A DNA stretch of 64,000 bases from Oceanobacillus sp. FSL K6-2867. Lineage in GTDB: Bacteria > Bacillota > Bacilli > Bacillales > Amphibacillaceae. How positions within the stretch are numbered: position 1 is the stretch's first letter; each line of letters begins with the position of its first letter. Shown here piece after piece: positions 56,931 to 64,000 of this stretch. The stretch covers positions 1,984,001 through 2,048,000 of the forward strand of contig NZ_CP150144.1 of assembly GCF_037963145.1 (NCBI RefSeq). The letters run 5' to 3'. Position numbers and translations under genes: made by a program. The notes beneath the pieces are model-generated. The model was not told the origin of the DNA, did not search any database, and worked only from the letters and a program-made list of their open reading frames with translations.

Positions 56931-58358
56931 TCATTTCCTGTAGATCTTGATGCCTGATTCCCGTTGCTGAATACGAACACCCTGATTTCGAAGCTGTCGG
57001 GTGGCAGCAAGATGTGCCGCTGTAATGCGCTCACCCTTTAGAATGATCGGAATTCCCGGCGGATAGGCGATGACTGCCTCTGCTGCTATATGTTCGATAC
57101 CTTCATCAAAAGGTACGCGTCTGTAAGATCTTGCATGCATTTCTTGATAAGACAAAGCCAATTCCTGAATGGCTTCTGGAAATAACTTTGCTATTTCTAT
57201 TGTATCATGATTTGATTTGATTTTTAATTGTTCCCCAACTCTTTTTACTATTTTTTGAAGCTGGTCCTGCTTATGAAACGGCTTAAGCCCTTGAATAAAC
57301 AATAACTGATTATGTGTTATAAGCTCTGGATACAAATTTTCTTTTTCAAAAAGCCTTGCCACATCTTGAACGGAATAAAATTGTTTCACGTGTAACGTTA
57401 TTTTAAGCGGATCGTCCTCTGGTTCAATTGGCAATACATTCCATGCATCACAGCTATCAAGTATGTCTCTGACACCGTTTACGCTTTGTAAAATATGTTC
57501 CAGTTCATTTGTCTGCATTTTTGCTAAAAAGAAACGCGCTATATCCAACGAAGCCATAAGTGGATACGAAGGACTGCTTGACTGAATGATTTGTAAATAG
57601 TGCGCAATACGTTCTTTAGATATAAACTTGGATTTTAAATGTAAATAAGAAGCCATTGTCATGGCAGGCGCCATCTTATGAGCCGATTGCACAACAGCAT
57701 CTGCCCCTAAACTTAATGCTGAAGCTGGAAAGGGCTTTCCTAAAGTAAAGTGAACTCCATGTGCTTCATCGACAAAAACTGGAATGTTATATGAATGGGC
57801 CAAATCTATCATAGCTTTAATTGGGTATGTTCTGCCAAAATAATCAGGATAGGTAAGCACAATTGCCTTTGCGTCTGAATGCTTTTGCAGAGCTTCTTTT
57901 AATATGGAATAACTTGGACTTGTATAGCGATCGACTGCTTCATCATATTCTGGCGCAATAAATACTGGCTTTGCACCACTTAATTCCAATCCATTCATAA
58001 CGGATTTATGGCAATTACGTTGAACAATAATTTTTTCCCCTGGTGAACAGGCTGCCAACACCATTGCTAAATTACCTGCTGTACTTCCGCCAACAAGAAA
58101 AAACGTATGGTCGGAGTCAAAAAAATCCGCAGCTAATTCCTCCGCTTCTGCAATCACTTCCGTGGGCGCATGTAGGTCGTCTAAACCGTGCAGCTCTGTC
58201 ATATCTAATTTTAAGATCGAATCAAAATAAGTCCTTGCCTGTCCAGGGAAAATTTCACCATTTTTATGACCAGGGACATGGAAGGATATCGGGTTTGTGT
58301 ATGTAAATTGCTGTAATTTGTCAAAAATCGGAATTCGCTTATGATTCTGTTTCATCAT
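56931..58358 (-). CDS. yaaO: Orn/Lys/Arg decarboxylase family PLP enzyme (YaaO-like)
   Basis: 475 residues. Fold-type I PLP enzyme: [11 protein letters not shown] near 97, DEAHGVHF near 194 and PLP lysine in [11 protein letters not shown] near 228. Family members decarboxylate lysine or arginine to polyamine precursors; the substrate cannot be read. Two adjacent ATGs follow GGAGGG; either may be used. xpaC-yaaN, which lie between csfB and yaaO in B. subtilis, are absent. Confidence 0.92.
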   Translation of the reverse strand: MMKQNHKRIPIFDKLQQFTYTNPISFHVPGHKNGEIFPGQARTYFDSILKLDMTELHGLDDLHAPTEVIAEAEELAADFFDSDHTFFLVGGSTAGNLAMVLAACSPGEKIIVQRNCHKSVMNGLELSGAKPVFIAPEYDEAVDRYTSPSYSILKEALQKHSDAKAIVLTYPDYFGRTYPIKAMIDLAHSYNIPVFVDEAHGVHFTLGKPFPASALSLGADAVVQSAHKMAPAMTMASYLHLKSKFISKERIAHYLQIIQSSSPSYPLMASLDIARFFLAKMQTNELEHILQSVNGVRDILDSCDAWNVLPIEPEDDPLKITLHVKQFYSVQDVARLFEKENLYPELITHNQLLFIQGLKPFHKQDQLQKIVKRVGEQLKIKSNHDTIEIAKLFPEAIQELALSYQEMHARSYRRVPFDEGIEHIAAEAVIAYPPGIPIILKGERITAAHLAATRQLRNQGVRIQQRESGIKIYRK

Positions 58359-58519
58359 TGTCCCTCCTCTTAATTTCTATAATAGTAATCACAAAACGGG
58401 AATTATAGCTTCGTTGTCGGATTATGTATCAATGCTAAAAATTTCTCTGCCTTTCTAGTCTTATAGTACTCTTTCGTTATCATTCAAAATATCGCATAGC
58501 AATTTTATCATTCCCGAAC

Positions 58520-58552
58520 AAACAAAAGAAGCCTTTGCAAGCAAAGACTCCC
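58520..58552 (-). terminator. csfB terminator
   Basis: GAGTCTTTG/CAAAGGCTTC stem (one bulge) around CTTG, with TTTTGTTT on the minus strand, 8 bases after the csfB stop. Confidence 0.72.
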
Positions 58553-58559
58553 TGAATAG

Positions 58560-58757
58560 CTATGAATATAATTTTGGTTGACTGATATTCTTTAATTTTC
58601 GTAAATAATAGTTATACTTTTCTTCCCTCGGCTCCGTGTGGATCATATTATACTCGCATTCCGTACAAATGAACATCGTGTATAAATGAATTCCCTTTTC
58701 CTTTTGTTCCTCACAGATGCCGCAATGTGAAAGTCTTAGTGAATTTGCTTGTTCCAC
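58560..58757 (-). CDS. csfB: CsfB (Gin), anti-sigma-G/E factor
   Basis: 65 residues. Treble-clef zinc site CGIC near 12 and CTEC near 31, with the family phrase GIHLYTMFICTECE and a Gin-like ending KLYS. In B. subtilis it inhibits sigma-G and sigma-E to enforce compartment timing. The GTG at 58757 is chosen because GGAGG lies 8 bases upstream, while the earlier GTG overlaps it, and the length then matches homologues. Confidence 0.93.
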   Translation of the reverse strand: MEQANSLRLSHCGICEEQKEKGIHLYTMFICTECEYNMIHTEPREEKYNYYLRKLKNISQPKLYS

Positions 58758-58849
58758 CTTCCCCACCTCCGTTAGAAACTAGTATCTCCCAATCTAACGA
58801 AAACTATACGGGGAAACTTTGAAACTTTTATGTTTAGGATAAAAACAAA

Positions 58850-59113
58850 CTAAACAATAAACAAATGAATTGCCACCAAAGATGCTAATCCAAATAGCCC
58901 TAAAAAGCCAGATACGACAGCTGTAAATAAATTAATTGGAATGTGCAGCCCAACCATCCCTCCGAATACATTAAAGAAAAATAAAAACAGAATTCCGATT
59001 CCAAGCTTTACCGTAGCCTGTCCAATAAATTTCATTGGTTTAACAGGAGCCCCAACGAATAATAAAATGATAATCAGTCCAACAATGACCGAAATAACGA
59101 TTGCAGAACTCAA
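58850..59113 (-). CDS. bofA: BofA, inhibitor of pro-sigma-K processing
   Basis: 87 residues, almost entirely hydrophobic with about three membrane segments (5-24, 34-55, 62-86). BofA holds SpoIVFB inactive with SpoIVFA in the outer forespore membrane. The start is a TTG with GAGGG about 10 bases upstream; no ATG fits. It lies between yaaL and csfB. Confidence 0.92.
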   Translation of the reverse strand: MSSAIVISVIVGLIIILLFVGAPVKPMKFIGQATVKLGIGILFLFFFNVFGGMVGLHIPINLFTAVVSGFLGLFGLASLVAIHLFIV

Positions 59114-59205
59114 TTGAAATCAACCCTCTTCCTCGACCTCTTTTTTAGTAAATTTATGCTGGTATTTCGTAAAAAAGAACCAAAGAAGCCGGGAAAAAAT
59201 GATAT

Positions 59206-59245
59206 AAAAAAGACAAGGCCGTCAAAACTCGCAAAACCTTGTCTC
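59206..59245 (-). terminator. yaaL terminator
   Basis: AGACAAGG/CCTTGTCT stem with a loop that pairs internally (TTTTG/CAAAA type), then T6 on the minus strand, 16 bases after yaaL. Confidence 0.78.
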
Positions 59246-59260
59246 CTTTAATCTATAAAT

Positions 59261-59476
59261 CTAGTATACTCGCACTGCACTGACATTGCGAAGTCTTGCT
59301 TCACGCAACAGAAATAAATACTTCGCCCGTGCAATTGCTTCCTGCTGCATTCCATTGAGGGATGGCTCCATGCTTTGCTGTACAATGGACTGAATATCCT
59401 TCCAATCCTGTTCCACCCGAAGAATTGTATCAAGCAGCTCATTGTCGACATCTTTTCTTTTTCGCTTTTTCCCCAT
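59261..59476 (-). CDS. yaaL: YaaL, DUF2508 protein
   Basis: 71 residues, helical and charged: MGKKRKRKDVDNELLDTILR and QEAIARAKYLFLLREARLRN. Found between recR and bofA in Bacillaceae; function unknown. The ATG at 59476 has AGGTGAAG upstream. It is 13 bases after recR and closes dnaX-ebfC-recR-yaaL. Confidence 0.9.
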   Translation of the reverse strand: MGKKRKRKDVDNELLDTILRVEQDWKDIQSIVQQSMEPSLNGMQQEAIARAKYLFLLREARLRNVSAVRVY

Positions 59477-59492
59477 GCACTTCACCTAACTT

Positions 59493-60089
59493 CTACAAAT
59501 CTCTTCTGCCCTCTAATGCTTTTGATAGTGTTACTTCATCTGCATATTCCAAATCGCCGCCAACCGGTAAACCGTGTGCAATTCGAGTCGTGCGGATACC
59601 CGATGGTTTAACAAGGCGCGAAATATACATTGCGGTTGCTTCCCCTTCGATGTTAGGGTTCGTTGCCAGGATAATTTCTTTTACTTCCTCATCCTTTAGT
59701 CGATTGATTAAATCAGGGACGTTTATATCTTCTGGTCCAATTCCATCCATTGGTGAAATTGCACCATGAAGAACATGGTACTTTCCGTGAAATTCCTTCA
59801 TTTTCTCCATTGCAATGACATCCTTTGGATCTTGGACAACACAAATAACTGAATTATCCCGTGACGTATCGGAGCATATCGCACACGGGTCCTGATCGGT
59901 AATGTGTCCACAAATACTGCAATGAGACAGTTCTCTTTTTGCATTCACTAATGCATTTGCAAAGTTCAGCACATCATCATCTTTCATATTCAATACAAAA
60001 AATGCCAGACGGACAGCTGTTTTGGGGCCAATGCCGGGCAATTTTGTAAAACTGTCAATTAACTTCGATATTGGTTCTGGATAATACAT
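59493..60089 (-). CDS. recR: RecR, recombination mediator
   Basis: 198 residues. N-terminal helix-hairpin-helix ([16 protein letters not shown]), zinc finger [16 protein letters not shown] near 57-72 and TOPRIM domain from about 80 ([15 protein letters not shown]). It loads RecA with RecO at gaps. The ATG at 60089 gives the standard 198-residue length; a TTG one codon earlier is also possible. Preceded by GGAGG. Confidence 0.96.
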   Translation of the reverse strand: MYYPEPISKLIDSFTKLPGIGPKTAVRLAFFVLNMKDDDVLNFANALVNAKRELSHCSICGHITDQDPCAICSDTSRDNSVICVVQDPKDVIAMEKMKEFHGKYHVLHGAISPMDGIGPEDINVPDLINRLKDEEVKEIILATNPNIEGEATAMYISRLVKPSGIRTTRIAHGLPVGGDLEYADEVTLSKALEGRRDL

Positions 60090-60113
60090 CAAGGTTGCCT
60101 CCTACATGAAAAC

Positions 60114-60143
60114 ATAAGCACCCGCTTCAAACCGGGTGCTTAT
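60114..60143 (-). terminator. Hairpin between ebfC and recR
   Basis: A perfect 11-bp stem ATAAGCACCCG/CGGGTGCTTAT with an 8-base loop; followed by GTTTTC only, so it is a leaky terminator or processing hairpin within the operon. Confidence 0.5.
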
Positions 60144-60187
60144 ACTTGGCATGAGTGGTCGCACTCCCTGCCGCTTTTTTCCTTTAA

Positions 60188-60502
60188 TTAAAACATTCCA
60201 GGCATATTTAAGCCCTTAGTAAATTGCCCCATTTGCTGATTCGTCTTATCATCAATTTGCTTCAATACATCATTTGTTGCAGCAATGATAAGATCCTGAA
60301 GCATTTCGATATCATCTGGATCTACAACTTCTTCTTTAATTGCAATATCAGTGATTTCCTTTTTTCCGTTTGCAGTAATGGTAACCATTCCGCCGCCAGC
60401 TGATGCTTCGAAGGACATCTCATGCAGTTCATCCTGAGCCTGCATCATTTTCTTTTGCATTTTTTGCATTTGCTTCATCATATTGTTCATATTTCCCTTC
60501 AT
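60188..60502 (-). CDS. ebfC: EbfC/YbaB-family nucleoid-associated protein
   Basis: 104 residues. Met/Gln-rich N-terminal helix ([20 protein letters not shown]), then [18 protein letters not shown]. Binds DNA as a dimer; conserved between dnaX and recR in most bacteria. GGAGG precedes the ATG. Called yaaK in B. subtilis. Confidence 0.95.
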   Translation of the reverse strand: MKGNMNNMMKQMQKMQKKMMQAQDELHEMSFEASAGGGMVTITANGKKEITDIAIKEEVVDPDDIEMLQDLIIAATNDVLKQIDDKTNQQMGQFTKGLNMPGMF

Positions 60503-60546
60503 GGAAAATACCTCCTTTAAATTATAAATAAATTATTTTTCCTAAT

Positions 60547-60620
60547 CACATCCAGCTCCAGCTACCAGCAAGACTTCCCTCACCATACGTCGCTAACCGG
60601 GGCTTCCGCTTTTTGCTTCT
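60547..60620 (-). repeat. Dispersed intergenic repeat, copy E (short form)
   Basis: Only 74 bases. On the minus strand it starts at the dnaX stop with AGAAGCAAAAAGCGGAAGCC, continues CGGTTAGCGACGTA, then jumps to GAGGGAAGTCTTGCTGGTAG and GGAGCTGGATGTG, i.e. the two ends of the long unit without the middle. Confidence 0.65.
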
Positions 60621-62301
60621 AATCGTGTATTTCCAGCAAGTCATCTCCGAAGAGTTTCCTTGCTTCATCCACTAATGGATCTCCTTGTTCCTCATCCTTT
60701 GGCTTATCTTGTTTGCTTATATATTCCGTACGCAGCTGTGTCCAATCGTTATCTGGAATCGGGATAATCGTTAATTGCTTATCCAGCACACTTGCAAGTA
60801 CGGATTCAACTGTCTCCCGATTATCTAAAAATAAGGAGCAGTGGATTTCATATTTAAATGCGACAACAAGTGAATCTGCTGATGCTGCTGCAGGTTTACT
60901 ATCCTGTATTGTTGCATGTGCAGGTGCATTCATCTGCTTCAGCTTACTTAAAAAGTTGGCCCATTGTGATTGGACTTGTTTTAATGCAGGCTTTTCTGCT
61001 TTGCCCAGCACATCACGAATCCGCTCAAACGGTATTTTATAGCTGTTTTTTGATCCTCTCGCAGGCTGCCTTCTCTTTTCCGATGCAGCAGGAGCTTGAT
61101 TCATCTGGGCTGGCTGCTGTTTCAAGGTTGTAAGCTCTTTTTCCAATTGCGTCATTTTGTTCATTAATTTTGATACTGCTTCCGAATCAACATCAGCTCC
61201 AGTAGATTCTTGAACATGATAACGGTTGGTAATTGTCAGTATCGCAATTTCGATGAAAACCTTTGGACTATTCGTCCATTTGATTTCCTGCTGACATTGA
61301 TTCAGTTGGATGATAGCATCCTGAATCCAACCAGCTGATACAGAATCAGAAAGTGCTAGAAAGTTGTCATCTACTCTGGCACGCTCCAATAAACCTTCCA
61401 AGGTTGGAGCACTTTTGAACAGTAATAAGTCGCGCATAAAATAAATAAGATCGTATACAAATCGTCCAGGATCTTTTCCACGCTGGATCAAATCATTCAG
61501 CAGCTGTAATGCCTGTTCTACATCTTTTTCGTGCATGGATTTCACAATATCAGTGAGCACTTTCTGGGAAACCCCACCTGTAACAGCCAAAACATCATCA
61601 AGCTCTACTTGATTCTCACTATAGGAGATTGCTTGATCAAGAATACTCAATGCATCACGCATTCCACCTTCTGCTGCTAATGCAACAGTCTCCAAAGCCT
61701 CTTCAGAAACAGAAATGTTCTCTGCCTCCATAATCGTTTGCATACGATCTACAATTGCCTTATTGGATATTGGTTTGAAGTCGAATCGCTGACATCTCGA
61801 AATGATCGTTAATGGAATTTTATGTGGCTCGGTTGTTGCCAAAATAAAGACAACATGCTTTGGTGGTTCTTCCAATGTTTTCAGTAATGCGTTGAATGCA
61901 TTAATGGAAATCATATGCACCTCATCAATGATGTACACTTTATATGGTACTGCACTTGAGGCATACTTCACTTTGTCACGGATCTCACGAATATCATCAA
62001 CACTCGTGTTGGATGCTGCATCAATCTCAATAACGTCTGAAATCGATCCATCCAAAATACCACGACATGCATCACATTCATTACATGGTTCCTTGACTGG
62101 TGCATGCTCACAGTTGATTGTCTGGGCAAAAATTTTGGCAGCACTTGTCTTCCCTGTCCCTCTTGGTCCAGAGAATAAATAGGCATGCGAAAATTTATCT
62201 TGTACAATCGCATTCTGCAGTGTTCTTGTAATATGTGTTTGTCCTACGACGTCCTCAAAGGTTCTTGGACGCCAAACGCGATATAAAGCTTGATAGCTCA
62301 T
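60619..62301 (-). CDS. dnaX: DNA polymerase III gamma/tau subunit
   Basis: 560 residues. Clamp-loader ATPase: Walker A GPRGTGKTSAAKIFA near 45, zinc cluster CEHAPVKEPCNECDAC near 64-79, Walker B IDEVHMI near 125 and SRC sensor ISRCQRFDF near 166. Domain III to about 370, then a tau-like C-terminal region that ends DDLLEIHD. No obvious A/T slippery run for a short gamma form was noticed. Partner of HolB (54196). Confidence 0.97.
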   Translation of the reverse strand: MSYQALYRVWRPRTFEDVVGQTHITRTLQNAIVQDKFSHAYLFSGPRGTGKTSAAKIFAQTINCEHAPVKEPCNECDACRGILDGSISDVIEIDAASNTSVDDIREIRDKVKYASSAVPYKVYIIDEVHMISINAFNALLKTLEEPPKHVVFILATTEPHKIPLTIISRCQRFDFKPISNKAIVDRMQTIMEAENISVSEEALETVALAAEGGMRDALSILDQAISYSENQVELDDVLAVTGGVSQKVLTDIVKSMHEKDVEQALQLLNDLIQRGKDPGRFVYDLIYFMRDLLLFKSAPTLEGLLERARVDDNFLALSDSVSAGWIQDAIIQLNQCQQEIKWTNSPKVFIEIAILTITNRYHVQESTGADVDSEAVSKLMNKMTQLEKELTTLKQQPAQMNQAPAASEKRRQPARGSKNSYKIPFERIRDVLGKAEKPALKQVQSQWANFLSKLKQMNAPAHATIQDSKPAAASADSLVVAFKYEIHCSLFLDNRETVESVLASVLDKQLTIIPIPDNDWTQLRTEYISKQDKPKDEEQGDPLVDEARKLFGDDLLEIHD

Positions 62302-62457
62302 AATACAGATTCCCCTCTATGATCTATTTCTAATTATACCCGATTTTAGGGGTGAATGTGAACCATAAGCAGACGAAATATATTTTTTTAAAAAGTCATC
62401 TGGTATTACTGTCACATTTCGTTTATAAGTAGGTTGATTAGAAAGTTTTGCGGAATA

Positions 62458-62495
62458 AAAAATCAGGGTGGATTTTATATACCACCCTGATTTTT
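62458..62495 (-). terminator. tenA terminator
   Basis: AATCAGGGTGG/CCACCCTGATT stem (11 bp), 10-base loop, T-rich tail on the minus strand, touching the tenA stop codon. Confidence 0.85.
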
Positions 62496-63187
62496 TATTT
62501 AAACAGACGCCGAGTCTCTTGCTTTTCCGAAAGCCATGTTTCAAACGTATAGGACATCTCCCAGAATGCGAGCTCATATTCTTTCGCAATAATAAATTGC
62601 TTTTTGATTTTCCGTTTTTCTGTTTCGCTTGCTTTTTCTGCTAATTCATCAAGCAGGTCAATCATCTCTTGTGTGGATTCCTGGAACCACTCACTCGCAT
62701 ATGTGTTTAGCCAATTTTGGTAAATTTCCTCTTTCGGTTTTGCTTCCTTATAAGTAAAGCCAATATCTGCATATAACCAGTAACATGGCAGCATTGCAGC
62801 TATAATTTGAGACAGGCTTCCAGACAGTGATGCTCGGTATAAATGCGATGTATACGCATATGCAGTCGGTGCAGGCTTAAAATTCTCTATTTCCGCATCT
62901 GTAATCTGTAAAATTTCTGCATGCTCCTTATGCACGGTTAATTCTGCTTCAGCTGTCTTCTTTGCTTTTTCAGCCAGTTTGGCAGCAACATGAAAGTCAT
63001 CTGAATGTGCAGCGGCAAATGCGTGCACCTTACCGTAATGCTTCAGATAATAAATATCCTGCAAAATATAATTTTTGAATATTTCCAATGGCAAATCGCC
63101 ACGTACAATCCCTTGTACGAATGGATGATTTAGACTTAGTTCCCAACTCTGTTTTGTTGCCTCTCGCAATGATTCTGAAAAACGCAT
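62495..63187 (-). CDS. tenA: TenA, thiaminase II / aminopyrimidine aminohydrolase
   Basis: 230 residues, all-helical TenA fold. It hydrolyses 4-amino-5-aminomethyl-2-methylpyrimidine from degraded thiamin (salvage) and can cleave thiamin. Marks: HPFVQGIVRGDLPLEIFKNY near 21-40, YILQDIYYLKHYGKVH, catalytic Cys in AAMLPCYWLYADIG near 135 and the late SWEMSYTFE-like EMSYTFETW. GGAGG precedes the ATG. Controlled by the TPP riboswitch just upstream. In B. subtilis tenA is elsewhere. Confidence 0.95.
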   Translation of the reverse strand: MRFSESLREATKQSWELSLNHPFVQGIVRGDLPLEIFKNYILQDIYYLKHYGKVHAFAAAHSDDFHVAAKLAEKAKKTAEAELTVHKEHAEILQITDAEIENFKPAPTAYAYTSHLYRASLSGSLSQIIAAMLPCYWLYADIGFTYKEAKPKEEIYQNWLNTYASEWFQESTQEMIDLLDELAEKASETEKRKIKKQFIIAKEYELAFWEMSYTFETWLSEKQETRRLFK

Positions 63188-63227
63188 AATAATTACTCCT
63201 CCCTGTATTTACCTTTGTATGAACACT

Positions 63228-63256
63228 AAAAAACCACCCCGAAATGGAGTGGTTTT
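63228..63256 (-). terminator. Expression-platform terminator of the TPP riboswitch
   Basis: AAACCACTCC, loop, GGGGTGGTTT and T6 on the minus strand, between the aptamer and tenA, so TPP binding should favour premature termination. Confidence 0.85.
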
Positions 63257-63284
63257 ATATACAGCTACAGAATATGTATAAGTC

Positions 63285-63376
63285 ACCAGCTCCACTTCCC
63301 TACGCTGGTACTAACCAGTTCAGGTTCAAAGGGATAAAGAAATGTATCTTATCTCAGCCAAATGGCACCCCTAGTG
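63285..63376 (-). promoter_or_regulatory. TPP riboswitch (thi-box) upstream of tenA
   Basis: On the minus strand: AGGGGTGCC, GGCTGAGATAAGATAC, CCCTTTGAACCTGAACTGG and TTAGTACCAGCGTAGGGAAG in the order of the TPP aptamer. A terminator follows, so tenA should be expressed only when thiamin pyrophosphate is scarce. Confidence 0.95.
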
Positions 63377-63458
63377 GATTTTTATTTATTCTGATTCTAT
63401 CTTATTTCATTTTTTCATAAAAGTAAAACTATTTACATGAAATGTGTTTCATCGCATT

Positions 63459-63492
63459 AAAAAACACCCTTCAAAACGTTTGAAGGGTGTTT
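63459..63492 (-). terminator. SRP RNA terminator
   Basis: A 14-bp stem AAACACCCTTCAAA/TTTTGAAGGGTGTTT with a tiny loop and T6 on the minus strand, just after the SRP RNA. Confidence 0.9.
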
Positions 63493-63503
63493 GATTGAAT
63501 TAT

Positions 63504-63775
63504 GTAGCCGTGCACCCACTTTCGATGTGACGACCCTATGCGTTACTTAAGTTCATGGCTCGGCCTAGGCTTCCCCACGGCACACAGAAGGTTCCACTTA
63601 CTGCTGCTTCCTTCCGGACCTGACAGGGTTCGTGGGTTCCTGTTGCGTAGGACCCGGACGTCAACACCAATCCCTTAAGGCAGACCATAAAATCGCCACA
63701 CCTAGAGTGGGAATTCAGCCTCGCTATAGCGGATTGCGAGTACAGGGCACCGCTACCTCCCCGCTTAGCACGGTA
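63504..63775 (-). ncRNA. scr: Signal recognition particle RNA, large Bacillus type
   Basis: About 270 bases on the minus strand. It opens CCGTGCTAAGCGGGGAGGTA, has the Ffh-binding domain around GTCAGGTCCGGAAGGAAGCA (63610-63630), and closes with GTGCACGG pairing to the 5' end. This is the 6S-type SRP RNA with an Alu domain, as in B. subtilis. It directs membrane proteins with Ffh and lies between tadA and dnaX. Confidence 0.97.
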
Positions 63776-63781
63776 GTTACC

Positions 63782-63810
63782 ATTATAACGACTAAAACGA
63801 CAAAATGCAA
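63782..63810 (-). promoter_or_regulatory. SRP RNA promoter
   Basis: TTGCAT (63805-63810), 17 bases, TATAAT (63782-63787) on the minus strand; the predicted start at about 63775 agrees with the SRP RNA 5' end. Confidence 0.82.
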
Positions 63811-63825
63811 CACCAAGGTTACCGA

Positions 63826-64000
<175 letters not shown>

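Noticed and set aside
61500..62301. Programmed frameshift in dnaX to give a short gamma subunit
   Set aside because: No convincing A-rich slippery heptamer with a following hairpin was noticed in the gene.

Overview
This window is the origin-proximal housekeeping and sporulation region of a low-GC Gram-positive endospore former of the family Bacillaceae, read on the reverse strand. Gene order follows the Bacillus subtilis chromosome from tadA/scr/dnaX to ctsR almost gene for gene, and spore genes are plentiful (spoIIE, spoVT, spoVG, bofA, csfB, fin, yabG, yabP, yabQ, sspF). The 16S rRNA looks Oceanobacillus/Virgibacillus-like. That genus-level guess is an inference from a few helix sequences and not from a search. 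All recognised protein genes except abrB are on the minus strand, which I take to be the leading strand.

Layout from high to low coordinate (direction of transcription). 64.0-58.5 kb: C-terminus of tadA, the large SRP RNA, a TPP-riboswitch-controlled tenA, then dnaX-ebfC-recR-yaaL, bofA and csfB. 58.4-50.9 kb: yaaO-tmk-darA-yaaR-holB-ricT-yabA-yabB-yazA-rsmI. 50.5 kb: abrB on the plus strand with a Spo0A box. 50.1-42.4 kb: metG, tatD, yabE, rnmV-rsmA, yabG, veg. 42.1-31.4 kb: sspF, ispE, purR, spoVG, glmU-prs-ctc-pth-fin-mfd. 31.2-25.4 kb: spoVT, then the overlapping run yabM-yabN-rqcP-yabP-yabQ-divIC-yabR. 24.7 kb: a tRNA-Met on the plus strand. 24.3-15.6 kb: spoIIE, yabS-yabT, tilS-hpt-ftsH. 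15.3-7.9 kb: coaX-hslO-yacD-cysK, the folate genes folP-folB-folK with a small XRE regulator, and lysS. 7.1-2.2 kb: a complete 16S-23S-5S operon with no tRNA genes. 2.0-0 kb: a small unknown ORF, an MgtC-like membrane protein, ctsR with its own operator, and the first codons of mcsA.

The genes serve translation (rRNAs, lysS, metG, tilS, pth, rsmA, rsmI, rqcP, tadA), replication and repair (dnaX, holB, yabA, recR, mfd, tmk), folate, PRPP, UDP-GlcNAc and isoprenoid supply, and control of sporulation. The sporulation circuit is visible in the DNA: Spo0A boxes before abrB and probably spoIIE, a sigma-H-like promoter in an AT-rich region before spoVG, and inhibitors of sigma-F (fin) and sigma-G (csfB).

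Differences from the B. subtilis order as I remember it: pabB-pabA-pabC absent before folP, dusB absent before lysS, ridA/yabJ absent between purR and spoVG, xpaC-yaaN absent between csfB and yaaO, tenA with a riboswitch inserted between the SRP RNA and dnaX, and the tRNA-Met facing the opposite way. No prophage, insertion sequence, CRISPR array or defence system was seen. The least explained material is intergenic: a candidate ~105-nt plus-strand RNA between veg and yabG with its own promoter and terminator, and at least two families of dispersed repeats.
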